Source: Dugong dugon
Taxonomy: Eukaryota > Chordata > Mammalia > Sirenia > Dugongidae
NCBI GenBank assembly: GCA_030035585.1
Contig: CM057469.1
Location: 14,998,501 to 15,062,500 of the forward strand
DNA: 64,000 bases
Direction of reading: 5' to 3'
Shown here: one piece after another, positions 54,651 through 64,000 of the stretch
Numbering within the stretch: position 1 is the stretch's first letter
Layout: every line of letters begins with the position of its first letter
Notes under the pieces: generated by a model
Told to the model about the DNA's origin: nothing
Database searches by the model: none
Seen by the model: only the letters and a program-made list of their open reading frames with translations
Program-made: the position numbers and the translations under genes

Positions 54651-55637
54651 GACAGAACAACAACATCCAATAATGGAATGATTATGGAGTTTTGTCAAAG
54701 GCATTTTCACCAACCATGGAGCACACCAGATGGATTCACAGTCCACCAGCACGTCAGTTCATTACTGCAGCTGATGCTGTGGACTAATTGCTGGCTCTGC
54801 ATCGACACCACTTGCACCTCCTGGATCAGTGGACCACTATGGACCATCCCTTTGACTCTGCAGGAGATGCAAGCGATTCATCACCCACAGGTGTCCGTCA
54901 CATCTATAGCCCCAATGTGCAATGTTTTGCCACCAGCAGTTTTCGGTGACCTACCGCATGAAGTGGCAATTTTGACTGAAGGACATTTTTGCTTTCCTTG
55001 AAATCAGACTGATGGACATGGCAGATATGTGGGACAGAGTTCCTGTTTGATAACCCAGTGGGTGGGGAGTTACTGGTATAACTCAAAGTTATACCAGCCA
55101 AGCTGTTGACCACTGCACCACCCGTGAAAGCTGCTGTACTAAGACCATGGCAATCAAGGAGCTTATTAAGTATAAGGATACTGACTTGCACCTACACATT
55201 TGTGACAGTCGCTGGGCTTATGACAGTGACATGGACAAAAAATACTGAGACACTGAAATCGAGGGGGTGGGCTGCTGGGTGCACCAGTGCGCTCTACTCT
55301 CTCTCACCATTTCCCTAGCTGCTAATGGACACAAAGTAAAGTTTGTACTTTAGAGGGAGATGATTATCCTCTGGAGAAACCCAGAACTCTGTTAAGCTAC
55401 CTTAGAAAAGGAGAAGGAAAGCTCCTGATGCCAGTAAATCAGGAGATGCTCACTCACCCTAAGCAGGGGCAATAAATGATGTCCATTGCCTGCAGGGGGT
55501 CTTCCACTTTTATTATGCCCTTTCGCCTTTTATTGCCTCTTTTATTACACTTTTCCCCTAGCTATTCTCTGTACACGCTATTTGGTATGTAGGCACGGCT
55601 CTCCTGTTAGTATTTAACCCTGGGAGAGAGGGACTTA
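54651..55637. other. No gene recognised; contains a 138-codon ORF
   Basis: The ORF at 54585-55001 starts in a SINE fragment and has no domain. A short AfroSINE-head-like piece (ccaagctgttgaccactgcacc) lies near 55100. Otherwise unassigned. Confidence 0.4.
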
Positions 55638-55645
55638 GGCATTCG

Positions 55646-55830
55646 CAGGGACGGGTGACCCAATAAGCAAGGTACGCACAGGTTTACTTCCTAATCTGTA
55701 GTGCACAATTTCACCTGTTTTTCACTACATCCTTGATGTGGTGAAACCCATGGGAAATTGTGCACTATGGATTCATAAGTAAACACAATTAAGTCCTTGC
55801 GTACCTTACTTACTAGTTAATCCACCCCTA
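55646..55830. mobile_element. Palindromic hAT-type MITE, copy 2
   Basis: cagggacgggtgacccaataagcaagg ... ttaatccacccct. The arms pair with each other and match copy 1 at 53275-53470. The flanks ggcattcg (55638-55645) and ggctttct (55831-55838) agree at 6 of 8 positions, a decayed 8-bp duplication. The centre (ttcactacatccttgatgtg) is lost from copy 1. No ORF. Confidence 0.8.
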
Positions 55831-55838
55831 GGCTTTCT

Positions 55839-56122
55839 TCTCCCAATACACAAAGTGGAGCATGCTTGGATGCAATCTAACATCATCCTGGGATGGGAGT
55901 CTAACTTAGAGAAACCTTGGCTGTCAATGACACATGCTGTTCTACTCATCCCAATCCTGTTTATTCTGAGAGTAACAAATACCTGTTGACCACGCCATAA
56001 AAAAAAAAAAAGCTGATAGGCAATTTAATAGAGTGAGCTACGTACTGTAAGGAAGTGCTATAACAGAGAGGAGTTCCTAGTGGGAACTTTAAAAGCGTGT
56101 ATCAGGGATGCCTAACCTCATA
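55839..56122. other. No gene recognised
   Basis: Unassigned spacer with an A-run at about 55999-56011. Confidence 0.35.
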
Positions 56123-56425
56123 GTGGTTCGGTGATAGAATTCTCACCCTCCATGCAGGAGACCTGGGTTCAATTCCCAGCTAATGTACCCCAAGCACAGC
56201 CACCACCCCCATCTGTCAGTGGAGCCTTGCATGTTGCTATGATGCTGAACAGGTTTTAGTGGAGCTTCCAGACTAAGACAGACCAGGAAGAAAGGGCTGG
56301 CCTTGCTGAAAATCAGTCAATGAAACCCTACAGTTCACAATGGTCTGATTTGCAACTGATCGTGGGGATGGGGCAAGAGCAGGCAGCATTTTGTTCTTGT
56401 GCATGGGGTGGCCGTGAGTGTCAGG
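56123..56425 (+). mobile_element. tRNA-Gly composite SINE, sense
   Basis: Head tagtggttcggtgatagaattctcacc, intact T-arm-like ctgggttcaattcccag, body gttttagtggagcttccagac, tail gtggccgtgagtgtcaggg. Confidence 0.8.
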
Positions 56426-57854
56426 GGGAGGGGACAGAAAGAGGAGAGGAGGGGAGGGAGAGGGGGACTGAACAACAACAATCTATCCTTGAGGAAGGCT
56501 TCCCAGGAAAAACTGGGGCCTGCAGGGCAAAGAGGAGCCAGTCAGGGATAGAGTAGTCAAACGAGGCGCTTCCTGTAGCTGTTACACAATCCCTTTTAAT
56601 GTACTACAGTTGTCTTTCCAAACAGGCTACGACCCAGCAGCTGACTCTTGCAATGATCAATACTGACAACCACCCACAGTTTAGAAGGTAGTTCATCTTT
56701 TTTCCTTCTTTTCCTTTTACCACAGTCTTTACTCCCTCCTAGGGTCTAGAGCAATGAAAAAGTATGTGTGTGGATCAGAAAGTCTGATCTAGTACCAAGA
56801 TTAGATTTGAGAGAAGGTCGGATTCTGGTTGTATTCAGATCGATTTGCACATACAGCTTGTGGTCTTAGGTCTTGGAAGAGAAATGGTGCAGGGCAGGGG
56901 GACATCCATTCCCAGTTCGAGGCTTCCAGAGCCTCACCACCTCTTCTGTTCTGGGTTCCGTGCCTGCCCCCTCCCCCCAGGGCCCTCAGCGTGCCCTACC
57001 CTCCATCCAACACTCTGATATGAGAGAAAATGACTCCCAGGTCTCCTTCATCCCCAGAGATGCTGTCTCTCCCTACCTGTCTCCCTGACAGATATGCCAC
57101 CCCAGACCCCAACTCCACCTCGTAAGGCAGACCGTTTGTGTTTGTGTGTCATCCCTATCCTCCGGAAGACCCATGATCCACCTTCAGCAGCTAGGGACGC
57201 AGCCACAGTCTAAACCAAATGGAGAAAGCAAGAGAAATTAAACAAGGAAAAAGAACAGATCATTTCAAAAGGACATTAACTCTATTCAGGGACACAATCT
57301 CTAATCAACACAATGAAAGGCAAGCACGGCCCCACAGGGACTGGCTGAAAGGCCACCTGGTGGTAAGGGTGTTCCAGAGCTGGCTTCTCACAACCGGCCT
57401 CCCCACTCCCCCGGCAACATCCCCCCTTCGTGTCTGGACCCCACCCCAAGCTCAAAGGCTTGGAGCTTCTCTGCCAGTGGAGCTTCCTCTCTGACAGGAC
57501 TTACAAAGGCTCCCTCACTGGGGGAAACAGCAGGACGGTGCTTGGCTGACAGAATCGTTTGGCAGAAAAACGCAGTCTGAGTCAGCCCTGAGAAATAATT
57601 AACCCTCATGATGTTTCTTGGAGGACTGAAGAGGGCTAAATGCTGAACCAGAGGCAGAAGGTGCTGAAGCAATTGGAAAGGAGAGAGCACCTGTGAGGTC
57701 AGGCCTGGCCCAGAGACACCCTCGCCTGAGGCGGTGGGGCCCTCCCAGCTAGCTGGGACCTGCTCCCTGTTCTGGGGCGGGGAGTGGGCAGAGAGAAAGC
57801 CCCTTATTTCCCTGGAGACTCTTCCTGGAGGCCTGTTTCCATTCAGGGCCTTTC
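56426..57854. other. No gene recognised; purine tract and part of a 219-codon ORF
   Basis: 56436-56467 is an unbroken purine run. An antisense reading frame of 219 codons spans 57388-58047, the longest outside clear pol remnants. It has no recognised domain and runs through a probable L2-like stretch, so it is probably chance. Confidence 0.45.
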
Positions 57855-58020
57855 GTAACCTATGAGTCAGGCAGTAAATGAACATGAAGAGCCACTGTGT
57901 ACTGCTAAGTGCTGTACCAAGGGCTCTGAGAAAATACAAACAAAATATGAGACCCAGACCAATCCTTGAGGAATTTACCACCAAGGTAGAGAGGTAAGAC
58001 ACAAAACATATTAAATTAGA
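57855..58020 (-). mobile_element. L2-like fragment, antisense (tentative)
   Basis: ccactgtgtactgctaagtgctgtacc ... ccttgaggaatttacc resembles an antisense L2-type end. Confidence 0.4.
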
Positions 58021-58552
58021 TAGTCTGTTGGTCACACGTTCATACACTCAGTGAGAAAGGCGGAAAGACATTTCCTTCAGCCTAAGCAGATTACCTTGCT
58101 CATTTACACCAGCAGCTCAAAGACGTCTTGTGATAATGATGCCTGTGATTCATACTGGTTCTTCCTTCTAAGAAGCCTCCAGAGCTCCCTGCCAATGTCT
58201 CCACGAGACTTGGTCACGTTCCCCTCTTTCATTTCGCTCCATTCCAAGGCCAAAATTTATCATCCTCGTTTCACAACCCGGAAAGCCAAGAGGCAGGCTG
58301 CAGGCTGGCCTGCCCAGAAACTGGCCCAAGGTTTCTTCCACACAGACTCAAAGGTGCAGCCAAAGTTCTAAAATTCCCCACTGGCACCTCCATCTCCTGT
58401 ACAGAAAGCATTCATTGAGTTTTTTAATTGTTCAGAGTACTCTTAGAAGATGCATAGTCCAAAGACAATTAGAGAATTAGACACGGCACTGGTGTTTACA
58501 GGCAATACCAATGCAAGAGCACACTGATTGGGGTGCTGGATCAGAAGTCGGG
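58021..58552. other. No gene recognised
   Basis: The ORF at 58051-58371 (106 codons) has no family signature; no repeat named. Confidence 0.4.
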
Positions 58553-58755
58553 AAACTTTTTTCTACAAAGGGCCAAAGAGTAAATATTTTAGGCTTTGTG
58601 CGCCAAATACGGTCTCTGAGACATATTCTCCTTTGTTTTTTGTTTCCCTCCACAACCCTTTAAAAATGTAAAAACCATTCTCAGTGTGCAGACGGTACAA
58701 CAATAGGCCATGGCTAGATTTGCCCTATGGGCCATGGTCTGCTGAGCCCTGTGCT
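58553..58755. mobile_element. Old hAT-type DNA transposon relic
   Basis: aactttttt, tacaaagggccaaagagtaaatattttaggctttgtgcg and ggccatggtctgctgagccc are characteristic of an old placental non-autonomous DNA element; I am not sure of the family name. Confidence 0.6.
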
Positions 58756-58834
58756 AGATCAATATACACAAGACCCGTATTTGGTACAATGTAAATGCTT
58801 TAATCCAGGACAAAGCAAAGTCACCATATACACG

Positions 58835-59072
58835 AGACAGTAGTATAGTTGTTAAGCCTGGGGCCTCACTTAGGCTCCCAGCTCTGACACATACCAGCTG
58901 TATAATCTTAGACAAGTTACATAACCTCTCCAATTCTCAGCTCATCAGTAAGATTGGAACGACAGCAGGACCTTCCTTGTAGAGTTGTTGTGAATATTAA
59001 ATGAGACAACGTGTGTAAAGCACTTGGCATAAAGCACATGGGAAGACGACAATAAACGTTTGCTTCTATACA
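58835..59072 (+). mobile_element. MIR SINE, sense, near full length
   Basis: acagtagtatagttgttaagcctgg, cagctctgacacataccagc, gagttgttgtgaatattaaatgag and aaagcacttggcataaagcac in order. Confidence 0.8.
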
Positions 59073-59073
59073 T

Positions 59074-59270
59074 GTCTGGAGGGTCCCTGGGTTGCACAAA
59101 TGTTTTGTGCTTGACTACTAACCTAAAGGTTGGCCATTCGAACCCACTCTGCAGATCTGTTTCCAAGAAGATTACAGCCAAGAAAACACTATGGAGCACA
59201 GTTCTGCTCTGTAACACATGGTGTTGCCATGATTCGGAACCACCCTGATGGCAACAGGTTTGGGTTGTTT
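59074..59270 (+). mobile_element. AfroSINE, sense
   Basis: ggagggtccctgggttgcac to ccaccctgatggcaacaggt; the only sense AfroSINE right of 39 kb among those recognised. Confidence 0.85.
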
Positions 59271-59283
59271 TTGGTATACACGT

Positions 59284-59452
59284 CAACCAAATCAAACCAA
59301 ACCCACTGCCGTAGTGTCGATTTCTAACTCATAGTGACCTTATAGGACAGCGTAGAACTGCCCTATAGAGTTTCCAAGGAGCGCCCGGTGGATTCCAACT
59401 GCCAAACTTCTGGTTAGCAGCCATAGCTTTTAACCACCACACCACCAGGGTT
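59284..59452 (-). mobile_element. AfroSINE, antisense
   Basis: accaaatcaaaccaaaccca to ccaccacaccaccagggttt. Confidence 0.9.
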
Positions 59453-60068
59453 TACATGTCAGCAATTAAGAAATTCTGAGGAAGACATGAAGTTAACTAC
59501 ACTATCTAGGTTGAAAACCATTGCAAGTCCAAGATGAAAGGATGGACCTGAGGTAGTGGTCAAGCCTCTGGAAGCATGTGGATTACAAGAACTGCTTGAA
59601 AGTTGTGTTGTCCCATCTCCCTGGGGCTCCTGGGTAGGAAGCCACATCCCTCCGAGTCATTGGAGGTGCTGCTTGAACACTGCAAATTCAGCCCACTGCT
59701 CCCCTGGCCCTTTGCTGGAACTTTAATGCAGGGGAGAGGCTTCCACCCGTCAGATAGTGTTTCTCCTTCAGGGAGAACAATCGGGTTGACCAGATGGTCA
59801 GGAGGAGCAGGTGATGAGGAGAGCCACAAGAAAGGGAACTTGTGCTTAGAAGGGTGGGGGGCAAACTCGTTCCAAAGCCTGGAGGCACCTGCTCTGCACA
59901 GTCTCAGGCCAAACTTCCATACACACCCTGTTCTTCTTTGCCCTGATGGGTGTGACAGTTGGCCACCTCACAAGGAATGGGGACTGACAGATGTACACAT
60001 GCTGGCTCATTGGCAGGCTCTGCTGAAATTAAGGATAAGGCTAAGGATTCCAACATACTCGCCCTTTG
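59453..60068. other. No gene recognised; contains a 158-codon ORF
   Basis: The ORF at 59603-60079 runs into the MaLR LTR at its end and has no domain. Antisense ORFs overlap it. Confidence 0.45.
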
Positions 60069-60105
60069 TTATGGATTGAATTGTGTTCCCCAAAAGATAT
60101 GCTGA
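60069..60105 (+). mobile_element. MaLR-type LTR, sense, left part
   Basis: tatggattgaattgtgttcccc is the start of a MaLR LTR; the remainder follows at 60362 after a nested L1. Confidence 0.85.
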
Positions 60106-60361
60106 CCCCGAGGTTCGCCCTTCAGCCAAAGATTAGAGAGCCCCATAAAACAAAACGAGACTAATGGGGCACAACAGCCCAGGGACAAGGACTAGAAGGC
60201 AGGAGGGGACAGGAAAGCTGGTAATAGAGAACCCAAGGTCGAGAAGGGAGAGTGTTGACATGTCGTGGGGTTGGTAACCAATATCGTAAAACAATATGTG
60301 TACTGTTCAATGAGAAACTACTTGTTCTGTAAACCTTCGTCTAAAGTACAATTAAAAAAAA
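60106..60361 (+). mobile_element. L1 3' end nested in MaLR LTR, perfect duplication
   Basis: ccccgaggttcgcccttcag to ctaaagtacaatt and an A-run. The 14-bp repeat aaaagatatgctga is identical at 60092-60105 and 60362-60375. Same 3' UTR as 690-967. Confidence 0.95.
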
Positions 60362-60755
60362 AAAAGATATGCTGAATACTAATCCCTGGTACCTGTGAAT
60401 GTAACCTTGTTTGGAAATGGAGGTTTTTTTAAAAGATGTTATCAGTTAAATTAACATGAGATCATACTGTAGTAGGGTGGGTGTGATCCTGTATGAGTCT
60501 GTCCTTATGAAAAGAGGAGAGAGACACAGAGGGAGGACAGCCGTGTAATGCTGTAGCTGCAAGCCAAGCAATGCCTGGGGCTACCAGGAGCTGACAGAGA
60601 CAAGAAAGGATCTTCCCCTAAAGCCTTCAGACAGAATCTGGCCCTGCTAACTCCCTGAATTCAGACTTCTAGCTTCTAGAACTGTGAGACAATACATTTC
60701 TGTTCTTATAAGCCATCCAACTTGTAGTACGCCATTACGGCAACTCTAGGAAAAT
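60362..60755 (+). mobile_element. MaLR-type LTR, sense, right part
   Basis: tccctggtacctgtgaatgt, agactagcttctagaactgtg-type end block (about 60660-60690) and caacttgtagtacgccatta in family order. Confidence 0.85.
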
Positions 60756-60784
60756 AATACCCCCTCAACACTGGGAATAAAGAA

Positions 60785-60965
60785 TAGGCGTCTCAGCAAA
60801 AATGAGGGAAACTCTCAGTGAGATGGATTGACACAACAGCCACAACAAAGGGGTCAAACATACCAACCACCATCATGAAGGTGGCGCAGGACCAGCCCAC
60901 TTTCCCTTCTATTGTATATAAGGTCATCATGAGTCAGAGCTGACTGGATGTCAACTAACAACAAC
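60785..60965 (+). mobile_element. RTE LINE 3' end, sense
   Basis: atgagggaaactctcagtga, gatggattgacacaacagcc and catgagtcagagctgactgg; matches 29470-29640. Confidence 0.8.
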
Positions 60966-62156
60966 AAACTCCCAACCCCTTCCCATAGTCCGTCAGCAGC
61001 ATTAATTGAAGGCCCACAGTGTGTGTGTGCAAAGACTTGTGGGAATCAGAAGGGAGTTAGATGGGAAATTGAAGAAAGGGCTCAGCCATGGCTGTGGGGG
61101 TCTTATTTTGCTCCAAAACACAAGGCCAGCACAGGAGGAAGTCACGAGGATGGTGGTGACTTCAGACTGGTCCTTGGGTGCTTCCTAAGCCAAGGAGACG
61201 GAGCCTGGCTGAGCCCTTCCTGCTGCCTCAGGCAGCAGCTCCTCCCAGAGTCACTCTGCCCTGACTTGCAGGAGCACCATCAGGTCAGGTGGTGGGCCGG
61301 ATCCATTAGGTTTTAGAGAAAAATAACCGCAGCTCGGTATTACAAGGCTTTGAGTCTCTCCACCCCCTCTTTCCAATCCTTTCTCAATAGCTGTATTAAT
61401 GGGAACCTGGGAGACAGGAGATGGGGCAGCAGGCACCAAGCAGGGCCCCACAGGAATCCTTCTGGCCCCACACCCAGCCCCTGCTGTCTCTGTGAGGGGC
61501 AGCCCTGCCTGTCTTCTGTGGGAGGGAGACAGTGGAGTCTGTGGGAGTCTCCAGGACGAGGGAGGACCAAGTCTGGGTGGTTCTGACACCAAGGACAAAA
61601 CACGTGCAAGATCCAAACTGGGAACTCAACCAAGAAGAAGGAAAAAAAAAAAAAAGAAAAAAAACCAAGATCAATTTTTCCCCCACAGTAGCCAGAATTT
61701 TCTTAAGCCAAAACTACAGATGTTCAAAGACATCTTTATTCTGCGCAGGGCCTGTACCGCTTCCAGAAGCCCTCTCCTTTCCCCCTCGTCCTGAAAAAGC
61801 AACTGAAGCCCGTGCCCCATTCCCATCTAAATGCCTCTGAGGCGTCCACCAAATGGTTCATGAAAGTCTGCTCCCAGGGTGGGTGAGGGAGTGGGTAGAA
61901 CCTGAAAGACTTAACAGACCTTTCAAGCCTCAAAGTCTTAAACCTCACAAATGACGCCTGGGCAATGGATCAGATGAACGGGGGTGGGAGGCATTTTGGA
62001 AGGGGACCTCACCTGAGACTGTGCCTCTGAGGCCAAACCAGAAGTGTCACTTGCACTTTGAATTGCAGGCTCCCTGCCACCCTTGGGGTGCCATTTAGAT
62101 GTCCCCCAAGCAGCAGCAGCACAAGCAGCCATTTGGTCACACTAACCCCAGGGGGA
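60966..62156. other. No gene recognised; G+C-richer
   Basis: About 1.2 kb, with overlapping ORFs on both strands around 61251-61840 and an A-rich run at about 61640-61665. An antisense cag/gtgagg near 62007-62015 could act as a splice donor, but no matching exon was found. Confidence 0.4.
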
Positions 62157-62362
62157 AACCAGTTGTCAAGGAGTCAAGCCTGGCTCATGATGATCCCATG
62201 TGTGTCAGAGTAGAACCGTGCTCCTTAGGGTTTTCAGTGGCTGATTTTTTGGAAATAGATCCCCAGGCCTTTCTTCTGAGGCACCTCTGGGTGGACTCCA
62301 ACCTCCAACCTTTCAGTTAGCAGCCAAGAGTGTTGACCATTTTCACCACCCAGGGACTCAGA
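62157..62362 (-). mobile_element. AfroSINE, antisense
   Basis: aaccagttgtcaaggagtca to caccacccagggactcag. Confidence 0.9.
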
Positions 62363-63345
62363 CCCAAGGGGGGCTCAGGCTCTATCAGATCCTAGGGCCT
62401 GGGGTCAAACCTCCTCTGAAGGCCACAGCTAGGACCACCTCAGGCATCCTCAGTTAGTAGAAAGCAACTTAAGTAATAAAAACAAAAACAAAAAAACCCA
62501 AACGCTTTAATTCTGACTCACAGTGACCTTATAAAAGAAGATGCATTTTAGAGGTCATGCCCCAAAGCCAGCTCCCTCTAACTGCAGATCCAGCCCTCAA
62601 GGCCAAGACCAAAATAAGCAACACTTTGCATTTTAAACAACTTACTAGTCTTTCAAAGAGTATTGATTGATGGGTAGCAATTAACAGCTCAGTAATCAGT
62701 TGCAAATTACCAATAATTACAATCATTTCAAGGGTGTGTATGGTTTGTATGCCCCCCCTACCCTCTGCTGTTTTCAAACCCACAAATATTTATTAACCTT
62801 CTATAGACAAAGTGTAGGCTAAGAGCCTTGGGAGAGAGAAAGATACAGGAACGAGGTATTTGCAAGTATTTGCATTTGAGACAGTCACAGTCCTGCTGGG
62901 GTAGTAATGTGGTACAAAAAGAAAGAAAAAAAAACACCAAATGTCAAAGAGTGAGATTTGATGAGGGCTGACTCTGTGAGGGTGAAAATTACGTTGGATC
63001 TTCAGGGAGCTTGATTTTATGATGTCTGAGGGTTGTAAACTACTATTTCCAGTGAGGTGCTTTCCCAAAATTGGAAGTCTATGACATATTGATATAAGCT
63101 CTGTGAAAAAGTCCTCAATGGTCAAAAATACTTGGGAAACATGCAGGTTTCTTCATTGCCAAGCATCACAGAGCCTTCACCAGCCAAAGTGCATCACCAG
63201 TCTGCGCAAGACAGCGTGTGAAGCAGATCCCAGATTTCACATGAAATAGTCCCTCCTCTACGCGCCTCTTCCCTCAACCAGTACAAACTAGCATCTTCCC
63301 AGACACTGTGATCCCAGCGAACACAGTCAGGGAAATGTTCTGACT
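62363..63345. other. No gene recognised
   Basis: About 1 kb. A possible AfroSINE scrap (ttaattctgactcacagtgacc) lies at 62508-62530. Antisense ORFs at 62529-63125 show no family. Confidence 0.4.
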
Positions 63346-63478
63346 CAGTTTAACCCATTGCAGTAGAGTCAGAGTAGAACTGCCCCATGGGGTTTCCGAG
63401 GAGAGGTCGGTGAATTCGAACTGCCGCCCTTTTTGTTAGCAGGAGCAGGTCACGATAGCTCTTAACCACTGTGCCCAG
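63346..63478 (-). mobile_element. AfroSINE, antisense, internally shortened
   Basis: agtttaacccattgcagtag, gccccatggggtttccgagg and agctcttaaccactgtgccc. Confidence 0.85.
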
Positions 63479-63637
63479 CGTTTAGAAGACAAAAGATGAG
63501 ATGCTCAAGCTTTATCCTCTCCCCGAAGTTCTCCCCCGGACTCCAGCTCATATTGCTCTGTCTTTCCTTAGATCTCCAGAAGCACTGATTTTGGTTTCAC
63601 TGATTTAGCACCAAGCCTTAGTCTGTCTCCTGTTTCT

Positions 63638-63830
63638 TGTTGTTAGTTGCTATCTAATCTACCCCACTCACGGTGACCTTATGTACAACAGAAGGGAACC
63701 GTGCCTGGCCCTGCGTCATCCTCACTGTCGCCGGCATGTTCGAGACCATTGGCGTGGCTCTCCCTGGTCCTTGCTGGCCCTCCACTTCACCAAACATAAT
63801 GTCCTCCTCCGGGAACTGATTTAAAGCAAG
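63638..63830 (-). mobile_element. RTE LINE 3' end, antisense
   Basis: ttgttgttagttgctatct, ccctccacttcaccaaacat and cctccgggaactga; matches 5704-5929. Confidence 0.8.
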
Positions 63831-63944
63831 CGAGTTGGACAATGTCCCTCATTATATAGTTCCTTATCTCTCACACCACCCAGTTCAGTGCAGAGCATAT
63901 TAGAAGTACTCACTGATGGCTAATTTTCTGCTTATTATATATAC

Positions 63945-64000
63945 TTCTACATAGTAGTTAAGAGTAGAGACCCTGGACTCAGGACACCAGAGTTCAAGTA
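63945..64000 (+). mobile_element. MIR SINE start, cut by window end
   Basis: acatagtagttaagagtagagaccctgg ... agagttcaag is the MIR 5' head. Confidence 0.65.

Noticed and set aside
54585-55001. A 138-codon host gene
   Set aside because: Starts within a SINE fragment and shows no family signature.
59603-60079. A 158-codon host gene
   Set aside because: Ends inside a MaLR LTR, has overlapping antisense frames, and no recognisable domain.
62007-62132. An antisense exon ending at cag/gtgagg
   Set aside because: A single donor-like site without a matching acceptor, conserved peptide or second exon is not enough.

Overview
The window looks like non-coding nuclear DNA of an afrotherian mammal, most likely elephant-like (paenungulate). 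The main reason is about 30 copies of a tRNA-derived SINE of the AfroSINE type. Its head reads ggagccctggtgg, it has a middle block near gcagttctactctgtccta, and its tail ends near gactcgacggcaa. Alongside it are RTE (BovB-like) LINEs with the same 3' tail, L1 copies with a long 3' UTR I associate with elephant L1, and older placental repeats (L2, MIR, MaLR LTRs, an ERVL provirus, MER5-like DNA elements). Family names come from memory and were not checked against a library. I found no convincing host protein-coding exon, functional RNA gene, CRISPR array or prokaryotic feature.

Layout. 0-7 kb: L1 3' ends, one nested in another, a MaLR LTR hit by RTE and L1, then an internally deleted RTE and an AfroSINE inserted into the same short target. 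7-17 kb: mostly unassigned sequence with MIR, L2, a tRNA-Gly-type composite SINE, RTE tails and a second deleted RTE. 17-24.5 kb: an AfroSINE split by an L1 that seems to carry a 3' transduction, long antisense L2 copies, and a 3.2-kb antisense L1 with a broken ORF2 inside an older MIR/L2. 25-31 kb: an old antisense L1M carrying an RTE reverse transcriptase copy and two AfroSINEs. 31.3-40.2 kb: an L2 split by a 7-kb ERVL provirus with two diverged LTRs, which itself received RTE, L1 and AfroSINE insertions and holds a local internal duplication. 40-64 kb: a dense AfroSINE field, nearly all antisense, with MaLR LTRs, composite SINEs and two copies of a palindromic hAT-type MITE.

How the parts relate. 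The only coding remnants are LINE and retrovirus pol fragments, all disrupted. The SINEs share the RTE 3' tail, which fits mobilisation by RTE machinery. Target-site duplications let the insertion order be read at several nests. No undescribed functional system could be supported. The best leads are the palindromic MITE pair, the probable L1 3' transduction, the deleted RTE derivative with its relation to the tRNA-Gly SINE, the local duplication inside the ERVL, and the strong SINE orientation bias on the right side.
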